This document shows positions 33,755 through 42,296 of a stretch of DNA of 64,000 nt, one piece after another. This stretch comes from Lysobacter enzymogenes. GTDB lineage: Bacteria > Pseudomonadota > Gammaproteobacteria > Xanthomonadales > Xanthomonadaceae. The stretch's first letter is position 1. Every line of letters begins with the position of its first letter. The stretch spans positions 4,154,001-4,218,000 of the forward strand of contig NZ_CP067396.1 of NCBI RefSeq assembly GCF_023617245.1. Direction: 5' to 3'. Under the pieces are notes generated by a model. The model was not told where the DNA came from. It saw nothing but the letters and a program-made list of their open reading frames with translations, and ran no database searches. Made by a program: the position numbers and the translations under genes.

Positions 33755-34021
33755 ATGGGTCTGTTCGACTTCCTGCTGGCCAAGAAGCAAACCGCCGCGG
33801 TCGCCAAGGACCGCCTGCGGATCATCGTCGCGCACGAACGCGCCGGACGCGGCGGCCCCGATTACCTGCCGATGCTGCAGCGCGAGTTGCTGGAAGTGAT
33901 CCGCAAGTACGTCAACGTCGACGTCGAGGCGGTCAAGGTCGATGTGGTCAAGGAAGGCCAGCACGACGTGCTCGACATCTCGGTGGCCTTGCCGGACGCG
34001 CCGGGCTCGACGCCGGCCTGA
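33755..34021 (+). CDS. minE: Cell division topological specificity factor MinE
   Basis: An 88-residue protein. The N-terminal MinD-binding and membrane helix MGLFDFLLAKKQTAAVAKDR and LRIIVAHERAG, then the dimerisation strand and PMLQRELLEVIRKYVNVD, fit MinE closely. It stimulates MinD ATPase activity and thereby drives pole-to-pole oscillation. Last gene of the unit. Confidence 0.97.
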   Translation: MGLFDFLLAKKQTAAVAKDRLRIIVAHERAGRGGPDYLPMLQRELLEVIRKYVNVDVEAVKVDVVKEGQHDVLDISVALPDAPGSTPA

Positions 34022-34148
34022 GCCCGGGGCGCGAAGGCCGACCTCCCGGCCTCGGCGTCCGCAACGCGATCTACCTGCAGCATCAGCGTTCCGCGGGATT
34101 TCCTTCGGTTACAAGCCGCGACTGCAAGATAGTCGTTCGCGTCGCATG

Positions 34149-34187
34149 CCCAGTGGCGCGGTCGCGGCTCGCGCCGCTCCTACACAA
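34149..34187. repeat. Single class 1 palindrome arm
   Basis: GTGGCGCGGTCGCGGCTCGCGCCGCTCCTACAC directly before the HEXXH gene. A weak partner, TACAAGCCGCGACTGC, lies about 35 bases to the left. Confidence 0.75.
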
Positions 34188-34202
34188 AGCAAGACGTCCT
34201 GC

Positions 34203-34676
34203 ATGCTCACCCTCGCCGACATCGACTTCGACCACGCCCACGCCCTGCTCGCCCGCTACGGGCTGGATCTGGTGCGCGTGGCCGACGGCGACGCGATTCC
34301 CGGCAGCTACTGGGGCGACAGCGAGGCCGGCATCATCGCCAGCACCGTCTACGCGCGCGCGGACACCCCGGTGCATTCGATGCTGCACGAGGCCTGCCAC
34401 TTGATCGTGCTGCCGCCGCAGCGGCGCGCGGCGGTGCATACCGACGCCACCGATTCGGTCGAGGAAGAGGACGCGGTGCTGGTGCTGCAGACCGTGCTGG
34501 CCGACGCCCTGCCCGGCGTCGGGCGCGAACGCATGTACGCCGACATGGACGCCTGGGGCTACACCTTCCGCCTGGGCTCGGCCAAGGCCTACGTCGAGCA
34601 GGACGCGCAGACGTCATGGCAGTGGCTGGCCGAGCGCGGCCTGGTCGAAGCGCCGCAGCGCACGCAGGCGGCCTAA
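34203..34676 (+). CDS. Small HEXXH-motif protein, putative metallopeptidase-like
   Basis: A 157-residue protein. VHSMLHEACHLIVLP holds an HEACH motif (about residues 63-67), the zinc-binding form of metallopeptidases. An acidic helix, TDSVEEEDAVLVLQTVLAD, follows, possibly giving the third ligand. The rest (SYWGDSEAGIIASTVYARADTP before; YADMDAWGYTFRLGSAKAY after) is not familiar to me. No signal peptide. It may be an active protease or only keep the fold. Confidence 0.78.
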   Translation: MLTLADIDFDHAHALLARYGLDLVRVADGDAIPGSYWGDSEAGIIASTVYARADTPVHSMLHEACHLIVLPPQRRAAVHTDATDSVEEEDAVLVLQTVLADALPGVGRERMYADMDAWGYTFRLGSAKAYVEQDAQTSWQWLAERGLVEAPQRTQAA

Positions 34677-34712
34677 GCGGCGGCGCCCGCCCCGAGGCGC
34701 GCTGCGGCCCGC

Positions 34713-34823
34713 TGTCGTGGGAGGGGCTTCAGCCCCGACGGCGTTCGCTCAGGTCGCCGAACGCTTGCAGCGGCACCGCGATCGGGCACAAGAGCGTCGG
34801 GACTGAAGCCCCTCCCACAACAG
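34713..34823. repeat. Class 2 interspersed palindrome
   Basis: TGTCGTGGGAGGGGCTTCAGCCCCGACG at the left and CGTCGGGACTGAAGCCCCTCCCACAACAG at the right. The 211 bases from here to 35034 hold no gene that I can see. Confidence 0.9.
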
Positions 34824-35034
34824 CGGGAAGCTCATGCCACGAAAGTGGGCGGCGCATCGCTCGGCCATCCGCAGCGAGCGGCCACCGACGCCCTCCCTGG
34901 CGCCGACGCCATTCGAACCTTGCGGAGCGGGTTATCCCCATAACGCCGGCCCCGTGTTGCGTTGCCACCGTGCTTCCCTTCCCCTGAAGCGCCATCCAAG
35001 GCGCCACTCTCCCCCGAGTTCCCGCGCGGCGCGC

Positions 35035-35418
35035 TCAGTGCGCGGCCAGCCGCTCGTGTCTGTCGCGCGATGCCGCGGCCGGCGCGGCCGGCAGCGCCAC
35101 GGCGCGATCGACTTCGACCTCCGCCTCGCTGACCGGATCGGGCAAGGCGCGCGCGGCGCTGCGGTTGGGGCCGGCGTCGGCCGGCCCGTTGATCACCACC
35201 ACGCCCACCGCCGCCAGCGCCAGCAAGGCGAACAGGACGATGCGGACGGCGCGGCGTACGTAAAGACGGCGGCTGCGGACCGGGGCCTGCGGCGCCTGGG
35301 CCCAGCTCAGGTCGGCGCTGAACAGCCGGGCCCCGCCATCGGCCCCGCGCAACGGCAGTGCCGTCAACGTGGCCGTGTGCAACTTGCTGTGCGCGGAAGA
35401 GCCCAAGGTCTGTTTCAC
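35035..35418 (-). CDS. Single-span membrane protein of unknown function
   Basis: A 127-residue protein with one transmembrane helix (AVRIVLFALLALAAVGVVVI, about residues 57-76), a basic segment before it (RSRRLYVRR) that predicts a cytoplasmic N-terminus, and an acidic/Ala-rich outer tail. The GTG start is weak because the ribosome-like GGGAG touches it directly; the true start may differ. Divergent from the M2 peptidase gene with a 515-base gap. Family not recognised. Confidence 0.55.
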   Translation of the reverse strand: MKQTLGSSAHSKLHTATLTALPLRGADGGARLFSADLSWAQAPQAPVRSRRLYVRRAVRIVLFALLALAAVGVVVINGPADAGPNRSAARALPDPVSEAEVEVDRAVALPAAPAAASRDRHERLAAH

Positions 35419-35624
35419 TCCCTATCCAATGCAGCCGATGCTCGATACCAGGATCCCCACCCTGGCCGGGCCGCCGACGAGCGGCTGCCCTTGGACGTCA
35501 CTTTTTCCGTTTTCGCGTCACAAATCAAATCTGTTTTCGTGACAAGCGCCCGGCCCGGCCGCTCACGCGACGTTCCCTTGGCTGAACGAAAGCGCGGCGC
35601 GGGTCGCGAGTGTTGCGCGCAGGC

Positions 35625-35700
35625 GCTGAAAATACCGATTATTTAACAATCTAAACGATTACATTTAACCTTAAATTTACATAATTCCGCGAACCCGTCG
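35625..35700. promoter_or_regulatory. AT-rich island, probable promoter or binding region
   Basis: About 60 bases, AAAATACCGATTATTTAACA through TTAACCTTAAATTTACATAA, are very AT-rich against a background near 70 percent GC. They lie in the 515-base divergent gap between the membrane protein and M2 peptidase genes. No clean -35/-10 pair can be fixed by eye. Confidence 0.45.
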
Positions 35701-35933
35701 GCACTTCGTCATCAAGCAACGGCCCGAATCGGCCAAGCCCGGCCGTTTCGGATGCATCGAGTAATCGTTTTCACAGCCTCGACTGTGCCGGATTTGCGCA
35801 AACTCCCTGCAACCGCAGCCGTACCGCCGGCGCCGGCCCGTCCGCATCGCACTGCGGCTTGCGCCCCGCCGACCCGCCCTCTAGCCTTCCGGTTCGCGCG
35901 CCAAGCGCAGCACTATTTCCGGAGAGAGCACAC

Positions 35934-37961
35934 ATGAAACCTGTCCGCGCCTTGTTGGCGCTCGGCGTCGCTGCGGCCGTGATCGGCCTGGCCGGCTGCA
36001 AGAAGGAACCCGCCACCGCCCCGAGCGCCACTGCGCCGGCCGCCGCGCCGGCCGGCGAGACCGCGGATCAGTTCATCGCCCGGGTCAACGACGAATACAA
36101 GAAGATGTATCCGGAGATGACCGCCGCGCAGTGGCTGTCCTCGACCTACATCAACGACGACAGCCAGCTGCTGTCGGCCAAGGCCAACGAGCGCTACCTC
36201 GGCCAGCTCAACAGCTGGATCGAGCAGTCGAAGAAGTTCGAAGGCCAGCAGATGTCGCCGGCCACCGCGCGCGCGATCCAGTTGCTCAAGATCGGCACCG
36301 CGATGCCGGCGCCGAAGGATCCGGCGCGGCTCGCCGAGCTGACCCAGATCGCCACCCGCATGGAAGGCATGTACGGTTCGGGCAGCTACTGCAGCGGCCC
36401 CGGCGAAACCGACTGCCGCCAGCTCGGCGACCTGGAAGACGTGCTGCGCAACAGCCGCGACTACGACGCCCAGCTCGACGCCTGGAAGGGCTGGCACACC
36501 ATCTCCAAGCCGATGCGCAAGGACTACACGCGCTTCGTCGAACTGGTCAACGAAGGCGCGCGCAACCTCGGCTACGCCGACACCGGCGAGCTGTGGCGCT
36601 CGGGCTACGACATGAGCCCGGCCGAGCTGTCGGCCGAGACCGACCGCCTGTGGGGCCAGGTCAAGCCGCTGTACGAACAGCTGCACTGCTACACCCGCTC
36701 GCGCCTGGAAACCAAGTACGGCAACGACAAGGGCCAGGTCGCCGGCGGCCTGCTGCCCGCGCACCTGCTCGGCAACATGTGGCAGCAGGACTGGGGCAAC
36801 CTGTGGGACGTGCTGGCGCCGTACAGCGAGCAGCAGGCCGGCAGCCTCGACATCAACGCCGCGCTGGCGCGCCAGTACCAGCAGATCCTCGACGCGCAGC
36901 AGAACAAGGCCGGCGAGCGCGACGCGGCCGGGCAGGCGCAGGTCGAAGTCGACGCGCAGCTCGCCAACGCAAAGCGCATGACCGAACGCGCGCAGGACTT
37001 CTACGTCTCGCTCGGCATGCCCAAGCTGCCCGACAGCTATTGGGCCAAGACCCAGTTCGTGAAGCCGCGCGACCGCGACGTGGTCTGCCACGCCAGCGCC
37101 TGGGACATGAACATGTCCGGCGACGTGCGCACCAAGATGTGCATCAAGCCGAACGAAGAAGACTTCACCACGATCTACCACGAGCTCGGCCACGTCTATT
37201 ACTACCTGGCCTACAACAAGCAGCCGCCGCTGTTCCAGACCGGCGCGCACGACGGCTTCCACGAGGCCATCGGCGACACCATCGTGCTGGCGATGACGCC
37301 GAAGTACCTGTCCTCGGTCGGCATGGTCGCCAACCCGCAGCAGAGCCAGGAAGCGCTGATCAACGCGCAGATGCGCATGGCCCTGGCCAAGGTCTCGTTC
37401 CTGCCGTTCGGGCTGATGATCGACCGCTGGCGCTGGGGCGTGTTCGACGGCTCGATCAAGCCCGACCAGTACAACAAGGCGTGGTGGGATCTGAAGGCGC
37501 GCTACCAGGGCGTGGCGCCGGTGGAGGCGCGCGGCGAGGACTTCTTCGACGCCGGCGCCAAGTACCACGTGCCGGGCAACACCCCGTACACGCGCTACTT
37601 CCTCTCGCACATCCTGCAGTTCCAGTTCTACAAGTCGCTGTGCGACGCGGCCGGCTACAAGGGCCCGCTGTACGAGTGCAGCTTCTACGGCAACAAGGCC
37701 GCCGGCGCCAAGTTCGAGGCGATGCTGAGCAAGGGCGCGAGCCAGCCGTGGCAGCAGACGATGAAGGAACTGACCGGCGGCGAGAAGATGGACGCCTCGG
37801 CGGTGCTGGAATACTTCGCGCCGCTGCAGACCTGGCTCAAGCAGCAGAACGAAGGCAAGAGCTGCGGCTGGCAGGCCTCGGCGGCGGGCGCCGCGGCGCC
37901 GGCATCGCCGGCCAAGCCGGCGGCGAAGAGCGAAGCGCCGGCCAAGCCCGCCAAGGGCTGA
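35934..37961 (+). CDS. M2 family (ACE-like) peptidyl-dipeptidase lipoprotein
   Basis: A 675-residue exported zinc peptidase of the angiotensin-converting enzyme family, which releases C-terminal dipeptides. A lipobox signal (VIGLAGC, Cys at about 22) is followed by an Ala/Pro/Thr linker and the peptidase domain. Zinc motif HELGH at residues 416-420 (TTIYHELGHVYYYLAY) and, 24 residues on, HDGFHEAIGD with the third ligand Glu. FVKPRDRDVVCHASAWDM and RWRWGVFDGSI are also typical. The C-terminus is an Ala/Pro/Lys tail. Ribosome site GGAGAG. A terminator follows. Confidence 0.95.
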   Translation: MKPVRALLALGVAAAVIGLAGCKKEPATAPSATAPAAAPAGETADQFIARVNDEYKKMYPEMTAAQWLSSTYINDDSQLLSAKANERYLGQLNSWIEQSKKFEGQQMSPATARAIQLLKIGTAMPAPKDPARLAELTQIATRMEGMYGSGSYCSGPGETDCRQLGDLEDVLRNSRDYDAQLDAWKGWHTISKPMRKDYTRFVELVNEGARNLGYADTGELWRSGYDMSPAELSAETDRLWGQVKPLYEQLHCYTRSRLETKYGNDKGQVAGGLLPAHLLGNMWQQDWGNLWDVLAPYSEQQAGSLDINAALARQYQQILDAQQNKAGERDAAGQAQVEVDAQLANAKRMTERAQDFYVSLGMPKLPDSYWAKTQFVKPRDRDVVCHASAWDMNMSGDVRTKMCIKPNEEDFTTIYHELGHVYYYLAYNKQPPLFQTGAHDGFHEAIGDTIVLAMTPKYLSSVGMVANPQQSQEALINAQMRMALAKVSFLPFGLMIDRWRWGVFDGSIKPDQYNKAWWDLKARYQGVAPVEARGEDFFDAGAKYHVPGNTPYTRYFLSHILQFQFYKSLCDAAGYKGPLYECSFYGNKAAGAKFEAMLSKGASQPWQQTMKELTGGEKMDASAVLEYFAPLQTWLKQQNEGKSCGWQASAAGAAAPASPAKPAAKSEAPAKPAKG

Positions 37962-37992
37962 TCGGCGCGCTCGCGACGACGCCATCGCACGA

Positions 37993-38028
37993 ACGAACGG
38001 GCCGGCATTCGCCGGCCCGTTCTTTTTT
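37993..38028 (+). terminator. Terminator of the M2 peptidase gene
   Basis: GAACGGGCCGGC-ATT-CGCCGGCCCGTTC followed by TTTTTT. Thirty-odd bases after the stop. Confidence 0.95.
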
Positions 38029-38212
38029 GCGCGCTTTGGGCATGCGACGTTGCGGCGCGCCCGCTTGCGACCCGCGGCCGTCCCGCCCACGCCGAAACAG
38101 CTCGACCGATCCATCTCCTCCGCCCGACCCGGTACTGGCGCGCGGCGCGGGCGCGGCCGATGATCCGGACCTGACCGGCGACCTCCCGCCGCTTCCGACG
38201 AGCCCGCCCCGC

Positions 38213-39718
38213 ATGCCCCGCACGATCCGCCTGCTCTCCCTAACCCTGCCCGCCCTCACCCTGCTCGCCTGCGCCGCCGGCGGCGCCCACGCCTCCGGAC
38301 GCGCCGCCGCCGAGCCGATCGACCTGCTGATCCGCCACGCCAACGTGGTCGACGTGATCGACGGCAAGCTGCGCGCCGACCGTCTGATCGCGGTGCGCGG
38401 CGACCGCATCGTCGCGGTCGAGCCCGATGCGCGCGCTGCGCGGTTCCAGGCGCAGCGCAGCATCGACGCCACCGGCAAGTACGCGATCCCCGGCCTGTGG
38501 GACATGCACGTGCACTTCGGCGGCGGCGACAAGCTGATCGAAGAGAACAAGAATCTGCTGCCGCTGTACCTCGCCCACGGCATCGCCGCGGTGCGCGACG
38601 CCGCCGGCGACCTCAGCCCGAGCGTGTTCGAATGGCGCGACGCGGTCGCCGCCGGGCGCCTGGACGGCCCGACGATCTTCACCTCCGGCCCGAAGCTGGA
38701 AGGCTACAAGTCGATCTGGCCCGGCGACATCGAAGTCGGCAGCCACGAAGAGATTTCCAAGGCGCTGGACCAGTTGCAGGGCTGGAAGGCCGACTTCGTC
38801 AAGATCACCGACAACACCTTGTCGCCGGAGCTGTTCCTCGACGCGCTCAAGCAGGCGCGCGCGCGCGGCTTCAAGGTGTCGGCGCACGTGCCGTTCGTGC
38901 TGCCCATCGACGAGGTCAGCGCGGCCGGGCTGAGTTCGATCGAACATATCGAATACGCGTACAAGGCCGGTTCCTCGCAGGAAGCGCAGATCAGCGCGAT
39001 GGTGCGCCGCGGCGAGATCGACAGCCGCGAAGGCTGGAACCGCATCCAGGCCACGTTCGACCGCAAGACCGCGCTGGCCGCGTACCGGCGCCTGGCCCAG
39101 CGCGGCACCGCGGTGACGCCGACCCTCAACGGCAGCTTCGTCACCACCTATCTCGACCGCGACGACCACAAGCAAGACCCGTACCTGCAATACATCGGCC
39201 CGGGCCTGCAGGCGACCTATGCGTGGCGGGTCGAGCGCGCGGCCAAGGACGACGCCGCAGCGATCGCGCGCCGGCACGAGCGCTACCAGCGCAACGCGGC
39301 GATCCTGCCGCTGCTGCAGCAAGCCGGGGTGAACATTCTGGCCGGCACCGATGCGGGCTTTCTCAATTCGTTCAACTATCCCGGCGTGGGATTGCACGAC
39401 GAGATGCAGCGCTTCGTCGAGAGCGGCCTGAGCCCGCTGCAGACGCTGCGCGCGGCGACGATCAACGGCGCGCGTTTCCTCGGCCAGGACAAGGAACACG
39501 GGTCGCTGGCGGCGGGCAAGGCCGCCGACATCGTGTTGCTCGACGCCGATCCGCTGCGCGATATCGCCGCGACGCGCAAGATCGATACCTTCGTGTTGCG
39601 CGGCAAGGTGTACGATCGCGCGGCGTTGGATGCGCTGTTGGCCGGAGTGAAGCAGGAAGTCGCCGAGCAGCGCGCCGCGCAGGCGGCAGCGGAACAGGCC
39701 GCAGTTCCCCAGCGCTGA
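38213..39718 (+). CDS. Exported amidohydrolase family protein
   Basis: A 501-residue metal-dependent hydrolase with a signal peptide (hydrophobic residues about 7-25). Amidohydrolase features: LIRHANVVDVIDGKL, the N-terminal His-x-His GLWDMHVHFGGG (His99, His101), KVSAHVPF and IEHIEY with further metal ligands, and ILAGTDAGFLNSF with the catalytic Asp. It ends with the small beta domain (SLAAGKAADIVLLDADPL). This layout fits imidazolonepropionase/prolidase-like amidohydrolases; substrate is unknown. An Ala/Gln-rich tail follows. Probably periplasmic. Confidence 0.9.
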   Translation: MPRTIRLLSLTLPALTLLACAAGGAHASGRAAAEPIDLLIRHANVVDVIDGKLRADRLIAVRGDRIVAVEPDARAARFQAQRSIDATGKYAIPGLWDMHVHFGGGDKLIEENKNLLPLYLAHGIAAVRDAAGDLSPSVFEWRDAVAAGRLDGPTIFTSGPKLEGYKSIWPGDIEVGSHEEISKALDQLQGWKADFVKITDNTLSPELFLDALKQARARGFKVSAHVPFVLPIDEVSAAGLSSIEHIEYAYKAGSSQEAQISAMVRRGEIDSREGWNRIQATFDRKTALAAYRRLAQRGTAVTPTLNGSFVTTYLDRDDHKQDPYLQYIGPGLQATYAWRVERAAKDDAAAIARRHERYQRNAAILPLLQQAGVNILAGTDAGFLNSFNYPGVGLHDEMQRFVESGLSPLQTLRAATINGARFLGQDKEHGSLAAGKAADIVLLDADPLRDIAATRKIDTFVLRGKVYDRAALDALLAGVKQEVAEQRAAQAAAEQAAVPQR

Positions 39719-40011
39719 GGCCGCTGCGCCGCGCCGCAGCCGACCGAATCGCCACCCCGACCGCGTTGTATCGCCCAGGCCTGTCGTTCCCCCCAATCTC
39801 GTCATTCCGGGGAACGCCGGAATCCGCAGGCTGTTACCGTTGCTTTTGGCCCTGGCGGATACCCAGCCCAAGCACAGGCGCCGCAGCCAGCGCGATTGAT
39901 AGTCCATGCGGTTCGCGATCCTTTATCCTGGCTCCCGGCCGCCCGTCGGTAGCCGATGCCGAGCCCGATCCCCCGGGCGGCAGGATGCTCAAGACACGCC
40001 AAGGAGGTCGC

Positions 40012-40467
40012 GTGGCGGAACATCACTTCCAGCTCGTACCGGTCGATCCGCGCTTCTACCCGGCCCCCGACGCTATCGATACCGCGCAGGCCGTAGTCCG
40101 CGCGCTGATTCCCAGCGCGGAAGAGGTCCACGCCTCCTGCAGGCCCGGCATCCACTTCTTCGATGCGGGCGAGGGATTCGAGGAGCCGAAGTGCCCTTTC
40201 TGCGATGCCGATACCGCGCCGTGGTGGAGCGACGCGATGAGCGACGCCTGGGACGGCACTCACTTCAACGAGCTGCGGATCACCACGCCATGCTGTGGAG
40301 CCAGCACCTCGTTGGATCAGCTGCGCTATCCAAACGGCGATCGGTTCGGCAGCTTCATCATCGAAGCCGCGCTGGCCGACCCCGCCGAGAATCCATCGTC
40401 CGAGCAGATAAGTCAGTTGCAATCGATCCTTGGCTGCCAGCTCGTCGCCTATTGGATTACTCGATAA
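40012..40467 (+). CDS. Unassigned protein with two cysteine pairs
   Basis: A 151-residue protein read from GTG, four bases after AAGGAGG; an ATG at 39985 would add nine residues. CPFCDADTAPWW gives one Cys-x2-Cys (about residues 63-66) and TTPCCGAST a Cys-Cys-Gly (about 94-96); together they look like a structural zinc site. The C-terminus is SQLQSILGCQLVAYWITR. Codon use is less GC-biased than in its neighbours, and the next gene is similar in that respect. Family not recognised; immunity-type proteins can look like this, but no toxin is nearby. Confidence 0.72.
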   Translation: MAEHHFQLVPVDPRFYPAPDAIDTAQAVVRALIPSAEEVHASCRPGIHFFDAGEGFEEPKCPFCDADTAPWWSDAMSDAWDGTHFNELRITTPCCGASTSLDQLRYPNGDRFGSFIIEAALADPAENPSSEQISQLQSILGCQLVAYWITR

Positions 40468-40507
40468 ATCGCGTCAGCCGCCTCCCGCCACCACCTTTGA
40501 GCCGACC

Positions 40508-41020
40508 ATGGCGACCGATGCCTACTCGTTCCTCTTTCTCATCCCTGAGAGCGAAGCGCCCCAAGGCCCGCTCGACCTCGAGCACGATCCCGAGCTTCAG
40601 GCCCTATACCAGAAGCATTGCGAGGGGGAATACCGCTTCACCAGCACCAGTCGGGGCGCTTATGTCGAAACGTGGGCGATGGACCACCTGGACACGCTGC
40701 CCGGGCTGAAGTACATCACCCGGCCCGCGGTATTGCTCGGACACGAGGATATCGCGCTCGCACTGGACAGTTTGGAGGCGGCGTTCGGCGTCGTCGCCCA
40801 GACCCCGGAGCAGGAGTTTCATGGCTTTACCGGCTACCCGATCGCTCAGGCCCTGCTGGATACCGACGACGAACTTTGCAGACGCTCTCCGGGCGAGGGC
40901 GCAGATCCGTATTACCTCATTATGTGTTTGCGAGCGCACCGCGACGTACTGATGCAGGCGAACCGGACCGCCAGTCTTGCCTTGTATTTTTCCTTCCATC
41001 CGTATTTCGATTCGGAGTAA
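40508..41020 (+). CDS. Unassigned acidic protein
   Basis: A 170-residue protein. The start at MATDAYSFLFL is chosen because upstream frames read into the preceding gene's end. It has an acidic first half (LDLEHDPELQALYQKHCEGEY), VLLGHEDIALALDSLEAAFG in the middle, and an aromatic C-terminus ALYFSFHPYF. No signal peptide, no membrane span. 40 bases downstream of the cysteine-rich gene, same strand, probably co-transcribed. Not recognised. Confidence 0.68.
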   Translation: MATDAYSFLFLIPESEAPQGPLDLEHDPELQALYQKHCEGEYRFTSTSRGAYVETWAMDHLDTLPGLKYITRPAVLLGHEDIALALDSLEAAFGVVAQTPEQEFHGFTGYPIAQALLDTDDELCRRSPGEGADPYYLIMCLRAHRDVLMQANRTASLALYFSFHPYFDSE

Positions 41021-41042
41021 GAGCGAGTGCGCTCGGCGGCGA

Positions 41043-41294
41043 GGTCGAAGCGGCCGAGGGCAGTTCGATGCGCTGTGTCACCGGGCGGCGAACAGCGACG
41101 GCTCGGCGGATGTCCCTGGAGAGCGGAGCCAACATTCCGGTGCGCCGCATCATCGCCAGCACGTCGGCGACAGAAAGGCTCGTCAGCCGACCGTAAAGCT
41201 TCTCCAGGAACACCTCCGCCGGCATACGCGCGTCCAGACTCACCTGCGGCTGCAGGTTCAAACGCCAGGCGATGCGATCCAAGGCCTGCTGACA
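41043..41294 (-). pseudogene. Possible gene remnant
   Basis: On the minus strand a frame reads protein-like from LDRIAWRLNLQPQVSLDARM through LEKLYGRLTSLSVADVLAMM to RRPVTQRIEL, but has no start. Its 5' side runs into an interspersed palindrome (ATTCCGGCGCAAGGCGGGATCC, 41310-41333). It looks like the 3' part of a gene cut by that repeat. The amphipathic pattern is convincing, the identity unknown; chance cannot be excluded. Confidence 0.3.
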
Positions 41295-41406
41295 ACGGCA
41301 GGATCGAAATGGATCCCGCCTTGCGCCGGAATGAGCGGGTTGGAATTCGTTGCCTTGGGATGAGACGACACAGCTGCGAGACCGCTCGGCACCAGCGCAG
41401 CAGCCC

Positions 41407-42189
41407 CTACCCCTTCTTCCCCTGCCGGAATTTCTGCGGCGTGGTCCCGCTGAACTGCTGGAACATCGCGATGAACGCCGAGGCGCTGGCATAGCCCATC
41501 TGCGCCGACACTTGTTGCACGCTGCGCCCGAGTTCCAGCAGCGGGATCGATTGTTGGAAGCGCAGCCGCTGCCGCCATTGGCTGAACGACATGCCCAGCT
41601 CGTCGCGGCAGCGCCGGCTCAGGGTGCGCTCGGTGGTGTGCACGCGCTGCGCCCATTCTTCCAGCGTGGTGTTGTCGCCCGGCGCGTGCTGCAAGGCGTC
41701 CAGGATCGGTCCGAGCAGGCGGTCGTCGCTGTGCGGCACGAAGCGCTGCAGCATCGGCGTGGCCAGCAGTTTGTCGATCAATACCCGCGCCAGGCGCCGG
41801 TCGGCGGGGGTGTCGGGGATCTCGATGCCGCGGTCGAACAGGTCCTCGACCCCGGCCAGGAACAGCGGGTGCAGGCGGACGATGCCCGGCGCGGCCGGCA
41901 ACGCCGGGGTGTAGCGCTCGGCGATGTTGATCAGGCGGCACTTGGCTTCGCGCCGGTTGTGCGAGGTGTGGTCCATGCCGGCCGGGATCCAAGCGGCGTA
42001 GCCCGGCGGCGCGAACAAGGGCTCGCCTTCGACCGCGAAGGCCATGCTGCCGGACTCCACGAACGCCAGCTGGCCCCAGGGATGGCGGTGCAGCGCGCTC
42101 TCGGTGTCCACCGCCAGCGCCTCGTAGCGCAGCAGCAGCGGGCCGGGCAATGAACGGTAGGGGTAATGGAACTGGCGGCTGCGGCGCAT
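41407..42189 (-). CDS. AraC family transcriptional regulator
   Basis: A 260-residue regulator. The N-terminal cupin-like sensing part (ALHRHPWGQLAFVESGSMAF, then FAPPGYAAWIPAGMDHTS) is followed by the double helix-turn-helix: EWAQRVHTTERTLSRRCRDE and QVSAQMGYASASAFIAMFQQ, ending GTTPQKFRQGKK. GAGG eight bases upstream supports the ATG used. It is divergent from an EamA exporter gene with a 34-base palindrome between them, so it most likely controls that exporter and itself. Confidence 0.93.
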   Translation of the reverse strand: MRRSRQFHYPYRSLPGPLLLRYEALAVDTESALHRHPWGQLAFVESGSMAFAVEGEPLFAPPGYAAWIPAGMDHTSHNRREAKCRLINIAERYTPALPAAPGIVRLHPLFLAGVEDLFDRGIEIPDTPADRRLARVLIDKLLATPMLQRFVPHSDDRLLGPILDALQHAPGDNTTLEEWAQRVHTTERTLSRRCRDELGMSFSQWRQRLRFQQSIPLLELGRSVQQVSAQMGYASASAFIAMFQQFSGTTPQKFRQGKKG

Positions 42190-42211
42190 TTGTCCGGGCC
42201 TCGCTACGGAG

Positions 42212-42245
42212 TGTCGGGTTATCGGCATTTGCCGGCTAACCGACA
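42212..42245. promoter_or_regulatory. Palindromic operator candidate in the araC-type/eamA divergent promoter
   Basis: TGTCGGGTTA, 14 bases, CTAACCGACA: the outer arms are inverse copies with one mismatch or shift, and the centre TCGGCATTTGCCGG is itself nearly palindromic. It lies between the starts of the two divergent genes, where the AraC protein would be expected to bind. Confidence 0.6.
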
Positions 42246-42296
42246 TTCTAAAATAGCCTGCCCCCACGTTGTGCCGTTGTACGGAAGGATGTTGCG

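Noticed and set aside
35913..38114. A 733-codon minus-strand frame opposite the M2 peptidase gene
   Set aside because: The plus strand has the HELGH zinc motif, lipobox and terminator. The antisense reading is a composition artefact.
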